Assembly: GCA_022791355.1 (NCBI GenBank) | Contig: JAAVYX010000144.1 | Span: 1 to 9,446 of the forward strand | Length of the DNA stretch: 9,446 bases | Direction of reading: 5' to 3' | Source of the DNA: Clostridiales bacterium | GTDB taxonomy: Bacteria > Bacillota > Clostridia > Oscillospirales > Acutalibacteraceae | Shown: positions 1 to 5,904 of the stretch, in pieces | Layout of the letters: each line of letters starts with the position of its first letter | How positions within the stretch are numbered: the stretch's first letter is position 1 | Position numbers and translations under genes: made by a program | The notes under the pieces: generated by a model | Told to the model about the DNA's origin: nothing | Database searches by the model: none | The model's input: the letters and a program-made list of their open reading frames with translations, nothing else

Positions 1-58
1 TCACTTACTAAGAAAAAAAGAGAAAGAAATCGAAAGCAAATCCTCACTCTTAACTAAA
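1..58 (-). repeat. Truncated copy of a T-rich intergenic repeat (copy C)
   Basis: Read on the minus strand, this stretch matches the repeat copies near 5772-5845 and 8984-9060. It begins with a TTTAG(C/T)T(A/G)(A/G)G block (12-13 of 17 positions match the other copies without gaps). A pyrimidine-rich middle follows, and it ends in TTTTTTCTTAGTAAG, a 15-base string also present exactly in copy B at 9026-9040. It is cut by the window edge, so its full length is unknown. It lies in inverted orientation to the other two copies. I see no open reading frame with a start here. Confidence 0.5.
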
Positions 59-92
59 AAAGCATCCGGTTTTCTAAGGATTATATTGGAAG

Positions 93-263
93 ATGTTCAA
101 AATGAAATCCGCCAAAAAGAGAATCAGCGTCACACTGGACGCCAATATATTGGAAAAAATCAAAATATGTGCCAAAGAAAACGACCGCTCGATATCCAGA
201 TTCGTCAATTGGATTCTGCGGGAGCGTCTAAAGGACGACAGTCATAATAAAAATAACAAATAA
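93..263 (+). CDS. Small ribbon-helix-helix (Arc/CopG-like) DNA-binding protein
   Basis: This encodes a 56-residue basic protein. Residues 10-16 (RISVTLD) look like the beta strand that inserts into the DNA major groove in ribbon-helix-helix dimers. Two helices follow: residues 17-29, and 33-46 after the turn at ENDRSIS, ending FVNWILRERL. The tail is short, polar and Lys/Asn-rich. Such proteins are transcription repressors or antitoxins. No toxin-like partner is visible in the window, so an orphan regulator or half of a module cut by the window edge are both possible. The ATG at 93 has AAGGA 12 bases upstream. A second ATG at 102 has GGAAG 9 bases upstream and may be the true start (53 residues). 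The gene is rich in AAA, ATA and AAT codons, unlike the GC-rich genes around it, which suggests acquisition. It is too short for usual length cut-offs, but the fold pattern is convincing. Confidence 0.75.
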   Translation: MFKMKSAKKRISVTLDANILEKIKICAKENDRSISRFVNWILRERLKDDSHNKNNK

Positions 264-271
264 ACCGGGTC

Positions 272-300
272 TTGCATTTCCCTTTCCCGCCGTGCATAAT
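272..300 (+). promoter_or_regulatory. Probable sigma-A-type promoter for the glmU-like gene
   Basis: A -35-like TTGCAT (272-277) and a -10-like CATAAT (295-300) are separated by exactly 17 bases. They lie between the stop of the small regulator gene and the GlmU start at 366. This would give a leader of about 55-60 bases. Each hexamer departs from consensus at one or two positions; the ideal spacing is the main support. Confidence 0.5.
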
Positions 301-365
301 AAACATACGAAAAAACGCCCGTTCATACCGGGCGGATCAAAGGCGGAAAGCGAGTGGAGAAATCT

Positions 366-1337
366 ATGCAGCAGCAAAACTGCGCCGTCATTCTGGCGGC
401 AGGAGAGGGCAAGCGGATGAAGTCCCGCCTGCCCAAGGTACTTTGTCAGGTGCTTTTCAAGCCTATGATAGACTGGGTCATCGACGCGGCGGCCGGTACG
501 GCGGCCGAAGTCTGCTTAGTGGTGGGCCACGGCGGCGAACAGGTCCGGGCCCACACGGCCGGCCGGTGCGTCACGGTGGAGCAGAAGGAACGGCTGGGCA
601 CCGGCCACGCCGTCATGCAGGCCCAGGCTTTTTTACAGGCCCACGCCGGCGGCCATACCCTTGTCCTCTGCGGCGACGCGCCCCTGATGGACCGGGAGTC
701 CCTGGCGGCGGCCCTGGCCCTGCACGAAAGGGAGGGCAACGCGGTGACGGTGGTGTCGGCCCGTTTGGACAATCCCTTCGGCTACGGCCGTATTATACGG
801 GACGCGGCCGGGCGGCTGCGGGCCATCGTGGAGGAAAAGGACGCCACGCCCGAACAGCGGCGGGTGAATGAGGTCAATTCCGGCGCTTACTGGTTCCGCA
901 CCGCCGACCTGCTGCGGACCCTGCCCCGGCTGCAAAACGACAACGTCCAGGGGGAATACTATCTGACCGACGCGGTAAGCCTGCTTCTGGCCGACGGCTA
1001 CGCCGCCGGCGCCTTTGCGGCCGAAAACCCCGACGCGGCGCTGGGGGCCAACGACCGGGCGGGACTGATGCAGTTAAACGAACGGGCCCGTATGCGGATC
1101 ATCCGCCGCCTGCTGGCCGACGGGGTGGACGTCCCCTGCGCCGACGGGGTGCTCGTCGGACCGGACGTGACCGTAGGGCCGGATACCTGTATTCTGCCCG
1201 CCAGCGTGCTCTGCGGCAAAACGGCCGTCGGCAGCGGCTGCCGGATCGGCCCGGCCGTGCGGCTGGAGGACTGCCGGGTAAAAGACGGCGCGGCGGTCTC
1301 CTGCCGCGAGGAGAAGGGTAGCGTTATTTCCGTATGA
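366..1337 (+). CDS. glmU: Truncated GlmU: UDP-N-acetylglucosamine pyrophosphorylase domain with short hexapeptide tail
   Basis: This is the nucleotidyltransferase that makes UDP-GlcNAc from GlcNAc-1-phosphate and UTP in the cytoplasm, for peptidoglycan and other envelope polymers. In 323 residues I see the nucleotide-binding loop LAAGEGKRM followed by LPK (10-24), QKERLGTGHAV (73-83), the metal-binding Asp in LCGDAPL (D104), NPFGYGRI, IVEEKDA, NEVNSGAY and NVQGEYYLTD (193-202). All match the GlmU uridylyltransferase domain. After about residue 255 only a few left-handed beta-helix hexapeptide turns follow, and the protein stops. Full-length GlmU is about 450-460 residues, so the C-terminal acetyltransferase domain with its active site is absent. 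GlcN-1-P acetylation must then come from another protein. I chose ATG 366 because GTGGAG (354-359) sits 6 bases before it; a GTG at 354 in the same frame lies inside that ribosome site. A terminator follows directly. Confidence 0.88.
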   Translation: MQQQNCAVILAAGEGKRMKSRLPKVLCQVLFKPMIDWVIDAAAGTAAEVCLVVGHGGEQVRAHTAGRCVTVEQKERLGTGHAVMQAQAFLQAHAGGHTLVLCGDAPLMDRESLAAALALHEREGNAVTVVSARLDNPFGYGRIIRDAAGRLRAIVEEKDATPEQRRVNEVNSGAYWFRTADLLRTLPRLQNDNVQGEYYLTDAVSLLLADGYAAGAFAAENPDAALGANDRAGLMQLNERARMRIIRRLLADGVDVPCADGVLVGPDVTVGPDTCILPASVLCGKTAVGSGCRIGPAVRLEDCRVKDGAAVSCREEKGSVISV

Positions 1338-1362
1338 CCGGCCGCCTTTGGCGGGGTATATA

Positions 1363-1392
1363 AAAAAGCTGATGCATCCGCATCAGCTTTTT
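1363..1392. terminator. Bidirectional intrinsic terminator between converging genes
   Basis: This is a perfect 13-bp hairpin. The left arm AAAAAGCTGATGC (1363-1375) and right arm (1380-1392) flank an ATCC loop, with A-run and T-run ends that serve as U-tracts on either strand. It starts 25 bases after the glmU stop on the plus strand. It also lies downstream of the converging minus-strand membrane-protein gene that ends at 1550. Confidence 0.9.
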
Positions 1393-1397
1393 ATGTT

Positions 1398-1547
1398 TTA
1401 CGATTGGCTGGAAAAGGGATTTAGCGGCAGATTGGCTGTTGTTAAAAGATAAAGCAGTCCGTCGCAAAATATTCCATCGGGCGAAAAGCCAAAACGTTCA
1501 AATGATGTTCGGGACAGAACGCTCCCCAAATTGTACGCAAAGCGCAT
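1398..1547 (-). CDS. Possible 49-residue open frame after the membrane-protein gene
   Basis: An ATG at 1547 lies two bases after the stop codon of the preceding minus-strand gene (1550). It opens a 49-codon frame that ends just before the shared terminator. The product (MRFAYNLGSVLSRTSFERFG at its start) is rich in Phe, Leu and Ser and has no motif I recognise. A Shine-Dalgarno sequence is not convincing (GGTAAACGG about 6 bases upstream). The close spacing and the position up to the terminator would fit a translationally coupled small gene. Chance or a gene remnant is at least as likely. Confidence 0.18.
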   Translation of the reverse strand: MRFAYNLGSVLSRTSFERFGFSPDGIFCDGLLYLLTTANLPLNPFSSQS

Positions 1548-1549
1548 AT

Positions 1550-2074
1550 TTAACCGTTTACCCAGCCGGGAATCACATAGCTGATAAAGGAAATAAGCAG
1601 CCCCGCTGCCAGTACGCCTACAAATATGGTGGGCAAAGAATGTTTGATCCGCATATTCACCGCGTCGGCCACCAGCGCGCCGGTCCAGGCCCCAGTGCCG
1701 GGAAGCGGGATGGCCACGAAGAGAAACAGCGCTCCCATTTGATACCAGATACGGCGTTTTTGCTTTTTCGCATCGGTCTGCTCCAGCTTCTTGCTTTTTA
1801 CCGCCGCCCTGCGCTCCAGCCTTTCCACCAGCTTGCGGAAGAGCTTGGTCTTCTTGAGCAAGACGAATATTTTTTTGAGAAAAAGCAGGATAAAGGGCAT
1901 GGGAAGCATATTGCCTATAACGCAGATGGGAAAGGCTACCCACCAGTTTACATGCAGCAGAGCGGCGGCGATCAGGCCGCCCCGCAGTTCCAGAACCGGC
2001 AGCAGGGATACGATAAAAATAATCAGCTCAGGCGGGATCTTATCCCGCAGAAATTCAACAACGGTCTCGGCCAA
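1550..2074 (-). CDS. Putative small multidrug export family membrane protein (PF06695/COG2426 type)
   Basis: This is a 174-residue integral membrane protein. Two re-entrant-looking motifs typical of the PF06695 family are present: PVLELRGGLIAA (26-37) at the end of a first hydrophobic segment, and AIPLPGTGAWTGALVA (121-136). Hydrophobic segments lie near 15-27, 44-66, 112-135 and 147-168. A strongly basic cytoplasmic loop (67-110) is rich in Lys and Arg. The family is named for small multidrug export, but transport is not well proven and it resembles DedA/VTT-type proteins, so the substrate is unknown. The start is TTG at 2074: the frame is closed by TGA two codons upstream, and AAAGGA (2090-2085) sits 10 bases before it. 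Another 414 bases separate it from the upstream fusion gene, so it is probably a separate unit. It shares the downstream terminator with glmU. Confidence 0.82.
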   Translation of the reverse strand: MAETVVEFLRDKIPPELIIFIVSLLPVLELRGGLIAAALLHVNWWVAFPICVIGNMLPMPFILLFLKKIFVLLKKTKLFRKLVERLERRAAVKSKKLEQTDAKKQKRRIWYQMGALFLFVAIPLPGTGAWTGALVADAVNMRIKHSLPTIFVGVLAAGLLISFISYVIPGWVNG

Positions 2075-2113
2075 TCCTCATCCATCCTTTCGAGCGGCGG
2101 ACTTCCGCCTATT

Positions 2114-2144
2114 TTTTATAGATTGCCAAAGGCAATCTATAAAA
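2114..2144. repeat. Perfect 14-bp palindrome with AAA loop
   Basis: The left arm TTTTATAGATTGCC (2114-2127) and right arm GGCAATCTATAAAA (2131-2144) are exact reverse complements around AAA. It lies 40 bases upstream of the start of the PF06695-type gene, so it would be in that gene's leader or promoter region. The T/A ends are partly terminator-like, but no extended U-tract follows on either strand. An operator or a REP-like element are both possible. Confidence 0.6.
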
Positions 2145-2218
2145 GGCGCCCATTCGGGCCATCCCGGTCCAGGGCCTTTTTCATCTAAATACCTACTCGC
2201 CATGCTGGCAGATGCACA

Positions 2219-2249
2219 AAAAAATAGTAAGCGTAAGCTGCTATTTTTT
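2219..2249. terminator. Likely bidirectional terminator downstream of the SpoIID fusion gene
   Basis: AAAAAATAG (2219-2227) pairs with CTATTTTTT (2241-2249). A small inner AGC/GCT stem is closed by a GTAA loop (2230-2239), with a few mismatched bases between. Both strands carry a T-run at the 3' side. It lies 240 bases past the stop of the minus-strand fusion gene. That distance is long but no other clear candidate lies between. Confidence 0.5.
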
Positions 2250-2488
2250 CTATTCCTATTGTATCGGTTATTAAGCTCGTCCTATGCCTGGAAAAGCCGA
2301 AACGCTGTATAATCGATAGACGGAATTTCTACGGTTTTGGGGCGCAAGCCCATAGAGGCTCCATTCTTTTCGCCGCCGGCCATGAGGCGGCCGCCCGTCC
2401 GGAGGACCAACCGTCTCGTCAAATCCGCAAACCGTACCGGCTATTCCGTTCATTCGCGCCAACCGGCTTCCGGGCGTTACGCGCCTTG

Positions 2489-5400
2489 TCAGCCAATGGT
2501 AATGCCGGTGTAATAATGCTGTAAAATCCGCTGATAATCCCAACCCTGCTTGGCATATTCGTCCGCGCCGGTCTGGCTCATGCCAACGCCGTGACCGTAG
2601 CCCTTCACCGTAAAGGTAAAGCAGTCGCTCGTGGGATCGTAGGCGACGGTGTAGGCGCTGGAGCGCAGTCCCTTCCCGCTGCCCACCCGGGCGGCGGTAA
2701 ACAGGGTGTTGCGCAGGGAAGGTCCCTTGACCCATATGGTCCCGCCCAGCAGGACCCGGCGGGCGTACAGCCCGTTATCGTCATAGGTAACCTGAAACCA
2801 GTTTTGCTTGTCCACTGCGGAAATATCCAGTCCGTAGGCCTCCTTGACCCAGACCGCCACGTCGCCGGCCCGATAGACAGCGGCGGTCTGAAATTTGGGA
2901 TTGTTCTGATCCAGGGGAGATTCCACGCTGGTCAAATAGGGCTGGTCGCCTCCCGACCATATATCCGAAGGCAGGGCGGTGCGGCCGGCCGAGGTATCGT
3001 GATAATAGGTGCAGACCACCGCGCCGTTATACAGCGCCCGCTCGCCCTTGGTGGCCGCCACGGCCTCCAGGGTTTTGGCGCTGGGCGTTCGCAGGTAGAC
3101 CCGGGGGTTCTTACCGTCGGCCGCACCGCTGCACAGCAACCAGGAGTAGGCCGCCACCGACTGGGCCTTCAGGGCCTCCATCTGGTAACGCTCCCCCATC
3201 TCCGCCTCCACCACGCCGGCTACAATTTCGGACGCCGATGCGCGCACCAGATTATCGCCGTCGTGCTGGTTGCGGACAGTAAAGATCAACTCCTCGCCGG
3301 CGGGCGGGGAAACGGCGGGATAGGACGGGAGCGAGCCGGCGTCGCCGGCGCTCTGCTCAAATCCGCCGCCGGGCTCCGGCTCCCCGCTCTCATCCGGGCT
3401 TTGGTCCGGGCGAGGCTCCTGCCAATCGCCGGCTGCGGCCGGCTTGCTATTCGCGGGCCGGCTTGCATCCGGCGGGGAGGAGGCGGACGGGGTCGAGCTG
3501 GCCGGAATAGAATCGGCTGCCGACCCGTCCGGCTGGACGCCGTTCTCCCCCTCCCCTGCCGGCTGAACCGGCGGCGCGGCCGTCTGTCCCAGGCCGAACC
3601 GAAGCAGCAGCGCGTCGGAGAAGGAGGCGGTCTCGGTGACCGGCAGCGGCTTGGGATTTTGCACCGCGCCGGACACATCGACCTGGGTGCTCTCCCCCGC
3701 CCGGACCCGCCGGGCGGCCAGCACCACGCCCCTTCGGCCGCCCTTGGCCACCAGGGTGAGAATCTCGTCGTCGGCCCGCAGGTCCACCATGGTGCGGATG
3801 GCCGAACGGTCTACCAGAGCGGCCAGATAGGTCAGAAAGGCCGTATCGTCCGAAAAGGCCGACTGGCTGTAGTCCAGCAGGTCCTCCCCGTTGGTTTCAA
3901 AAACGCTGAATATCTTCCACTGTCCCTTGGTATACAGGGTATCCATGGTGATGACCGGCGCGGCCTTATAAAAGTCCAGCTCAAAATACCGGCGCAGGTC
4001 GGACAGCATCCGGCCGTCGCCGGTATCCTTGCCGTAGATGGTCATGTTGCGGTAGTAGCTCTCGGGATAGGGGACGCAGCCGGTATACAGGCTGCCCAGA
4101 CGGTTCCAGGTACCGTCGGTCAAATGGCTTTCATAATAGGCGGCCGTATGCGCGCCGGGGGCGGTCACCGGGTAATCCACCGCCGTGTTGGGCAGGGTCA
4201 GCCAGCCGGCGACGTCCGGGTTGACGTCGTAGAGGCCGCCGAATTTGGAAAGGGCCGAGGGGGGCAGATTTCCCATTCCCTCCTGGCCGTACAGGCCGCT
4301 CATATAGGCGTAGGCCCGGTCGGCCTGCCAGGGCTGGAACCACTTTACATAGCCAAAGCACCCTCCTGCCAAAACGGCCAGAAGTAGCAGGATGACCAAC
4401 AGGACCGTCCATACCTTTTTGCCTTTTTTGACCGGCGCATAGGTATCGAATCCGAAAAAGACGGCCTTATCGGCCTGGGGCGCAGACCCGTCCGGCTGGA
4501 CGGGAGGTTCCGGGTCGGGTTGGGGCGGGGCGGGCTGTACCAGCTCCTGCGGCTGGTTGGACTGCGCGTTTTCAGGGGACTTTGTGTTTTTGGAGGACTT
4601 TGGCGTTTTGGAAGTCTTGCCAGAACGTTTCTTATAGGCGGGGAAAGCCGGCAGAACAAGATCGGGCGCTTCGGACAAAGACGGGTCGACTTCCTCCGGC
4701 GGGGCGGAAATCTGACCGTCCTCTTCCGGCCGCGCCGGCACGGGAGTCCATTCCACCTCCTCCGATGGGAGAGACGCGTTCGCCGGCGCGGTCTCTTCCG
4801 GCGGAACAGGCATAGAAAGCGGCTCCGGCTGTGCGGAAGCAGGATCGACGGACGCGGCGGCAGTAGGCACGGCAGGCCCGGCAGATACGGCGGTTGACAA
4901 AGCGGCCGCCTGCATCTCCGTTTCCAACGCCTCGGGCCGGGAAGCGGGCGGCGTTTTCTCCGCAGTCTCCGCGACAGGCGCGGCAGGGGCCGCTGTGGCG
5001 GACGGCACGGCCGGCCGCTTCATATGGACGGACAGCCTTCTGCGGCCGGCCGCCGGCGGGCTTACGGCTACCGGCGTTACCGCGGCAGCGGGAACGGGCA
5101 CGGCCTCGACTGCTTGGACAGGGGCCGCCGGTTCTGTCTCCGGCAGGACTTCGACCGGTACAGTCTGCTCTGCGACCGGCGCGAACGTCTCGGCCGGACT
5201 TCCGCCCATGGAAACCGAAAAACGCTGGCTAAGGGCTGGAAATACGTACTGCCTAAGGGCCGCGTCCCGTATGGATTTTTCGCTATGCAGCAGGAAGATG
5301 GCCTGGGGGCCGCTCTCCAGACAGCCGCCCAGACGCGTATCGGCGGGGTCAAAGGGACGGGCTTCACGGGGCAGGCCGCCCTCGGGCGGATAGTCCATAC

Positions 5401-5641
5401 CCAACGCGCGGGCCAGCAGACTGCATAGTCCTGTCCGTCCCCCGTCGGTAAGAGCCCCCACCGTCAGGATGACGGCGCTGCGGCCTACCGCCCGGTCCAG
5501 CGCTTTTAAAAATGCGTTGGGGTTCGCGGCGGTCTGGGTCAGCAGGCGCAGGGCGTAATCCCTTCCATAGAAGCCGGATTCAAAGGACCAATCGGCTGCC
5601 GCACCGTAATAGATGATTTCAATTTTCACATCCGGTTTCAT
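2489..5641 (-). CDS. Fusion: degenerate CinA-like domain, TM helix, pseudo-sortase B, SpoIID domain
   Basis: The product has 1050 residues. Residues 1-145 resemble the MoCF half of CinA: 46-82 align without gaps to residues 51-87 of the neighbouring CinA (11/37 identical), and 113-140 to its 144-171 (9/28). The GGLGPTKDD and PGPPDEL motifs are lost. A Pro/Ala/Glu linker (146-408) and one helix (about 410-433) follow. A class B sortase fold (435-660) aligns throughout with the neighbour, but YGHH has become YGKD (536-539) and TLSTC has become TLVAK (629-633), so the catalytic His and Cys are gone. After a Pro/Ser linker, a SpoIID lytic transglycosylase domain (785-1050) has the conserved Glu in AEMG (E814), EALKAQSVAA, YHDTSAGRT and GYGHGVGMSQTGA, and looks intact. 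Predicted topology is CinA part inside, sortase and SpoIID outside. I chose ATG 5641 (GAAGGGG 10 bases upstream); an in-frame ATG at 5758 would add 39 residues across a palindrome. Confidence 0.85.
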   Translation of the reverse strand: MKPDVKIEIIYYGAAADWSFESGFYGRDYALRLLTQTAANPNAFLKALDRAVGRSAVILTVGALTDGGRTGLCSLLARALGMDYPPEGGLPREARPFDPADTRLGGCLESGPQAIFLLHSEKSIRDAALRQYVFPALSQRFSVSMGGSPAETFAPVAEQTVPVEVLPETEPAAPVQAVEAVPVPAAAVTPVAVSPPAAGRRRLSVHMKRPAVPSATAAPAAPVAETAEKTPPASRPEALETEMQAAALSTAVSAGPAVPTAAASVDPASAQPEPLSMPVPPEETAPANASLPSEEVEWTPVPARPEEDGQISAPPEEVDPSLSEAPDLVLPAFPAYKKRSGKTSKTPKSSKNTKSPENAQSNQPQELVQPAPPQPDPEPPVQPDGSAPQADKAVFFGFDTYAPVKKGKKVWTVLLVILLLLAVLAGGCFGYVKWFQPWQADRAYAYMSGLYGQEGMGNLPPSALSKFGGLYDVNPDVAGWLTLPNTAVDYPVTAPGAHTAAYYESHLTDGTWNRLGSLYTGCVPYPESYYRNMTIYGKDTGDGRMLSDLRRYFELDFYKAAPVITMDTLYTKGQWKIFSVFETNGEDLLDYSQSAFSDDTAFLTYLAALVDRSAIRTMVDLRADDEILTLVAKGGRRGVVLAARRVRAGESTQVDVSGAVQNPKPLPVTETASFSDALLLRFGLGQTAAPPVQPAGEGENGVQPDGSAADSIPASSTPSASSPPDASRPANSKPAAAGDWQEPRPDQSPDESGEPEPGGGFEQSAGDAGSLPSYPAVSPPAGEELIFTVRNQHDGDNLVRASASEIVAGVVEAEMGERYQMEALKAQSVAAYSWLLCSGAADGKNPRVYLRTPSAKTLEAVAATKGERALYNGAVVCTYYHDTSAGRTALPSDIWSGGDQPYLTSVESPLDQNNPKFQTAAVYRAGDVAVWVKEAYGLDISAVDKQNWFQVTYDDNGLYARRVLLGGTIWVKGPSLRNTLFTAARVGSGKGLRSSAYTVAYDPTSDCFTFTVKGYGHGVGMSQTGADEYAKQGWDYQRILQHYYTGITIG

Positions 5642-5699
5642 CTTGCTCTTTCCCCTTCTTTCTACTTTCCTCCCGCCGTTAGGAGCGGCGGCCGCAAAA

Positions 5700-5726
5700 A
5701 TTATGCTTTGCACGGCAAAGCATAAT
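5700..5726. repeat. Perfect 12-bp palindrome upstream of the SpoIID fusion gene
   Basis: ATTATGCTTTGC (5700-5711) and GCAAAGCATAAT (5715-5726) are exact reverse complements around ACG. It lies about 60-85 bases upstream of the chosen start at 5641, a location suited to an operator or a leader hairpin. No T-run follows on either strand, so it is not a classical terminator. Confidence 0.6.
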
Positions 5727-5771
5727 AATGCGTTTATTTCTTCTGGTTTGGGCTTCATTGCCTTTTCTTTG

Positions 5772-5845
5772 TTTAGCTAAGCGGGAGATTTCGCGCCAGA
5801 TTGTTTTTTCTTTTTCTGAGAGAGCGGGAGGTTTCGAGTCGGGTA
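5772..5845 (+). repeat. Intergenic repeat, copy A (two tandem half-units)
   Basis: This copy has two half-units 43 bases apart: GCGGGAGATTTCGCGCCA (5781-5798) and GCGGGAGGTTTCGAGTCG (5824-5841). A T-rich spacer (TTGTTTTTTCTTTTTCT) separates them, and TTTAGCTAA leads in. The same layout recurs at 8984-9060. It lies between the two large minus-strand fusion genes and shows no sign of being a gene. Confidence 0.6.
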
Positions 5846-5874
5846 TACCTTTCCAAGAAAAAACGATTGACTAT

Positions 5875-5904
5875 GCCGGCCGAATAGCTTGCTATTCGGC
5901 CGGC
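5875..5904 (-). terminator. Hairpin overlapping the stop codon of the CinA-sortase gene, probable terminator
   Basis: A perfect 14-bp GC-rich stem has its left arm at 5875-5888 (GCCGGCCGAATAGC), a TT loop and its right arm at 5891-5904. On the minus strand the stop codon TAG (5894-5892) sits inside the stem. A run of six T follows 11 bases after the stem (5863-5858). That gap is longer than in a classical intrinsic terminator, so attenuation or mRNA 3'-end protection are alternatives. Confidence 0.55.

Larger units (their letters stand above)
2075..2488. other. Gene-poor spacer with hairpins and an unexplained open frame
   Basis: This 414-base spacer lies between two minus-strand genes. It holds a perfect AT-rich palindrome (2114-2144), a small GGCGG/CCGCC hairpin (2096-2109) and a terminator-like hairpin (2219-2249). 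A GC-rich part has GGGC-GCAA-GCCC (2340-2351) and GCCGCC/GGCGGC (2372-2391) stems. On the minus strand an ATG at 2383 opens a 33-codon frame to 2282 (MAGGEKNGASMGLRPKTVEI at its start). It has no ribosome site and no domain I recognise. It looks more like an intergenic repeat or remnant than a gene. Confidence 0.45.

Noticed and set aside
5642..5758. In-frame N-terminal extension of the SpoIID fusion starting at ATG 5758
   Set aside because: The extra 39 codons run through a perfect palindrome. The only purine-rich match before that ATG (AAAAGG) is two bases away, too close. The ATG at 5641 has a normally spaced GAAGGGG and begins right at the first beta strand of the CinA-like domain.
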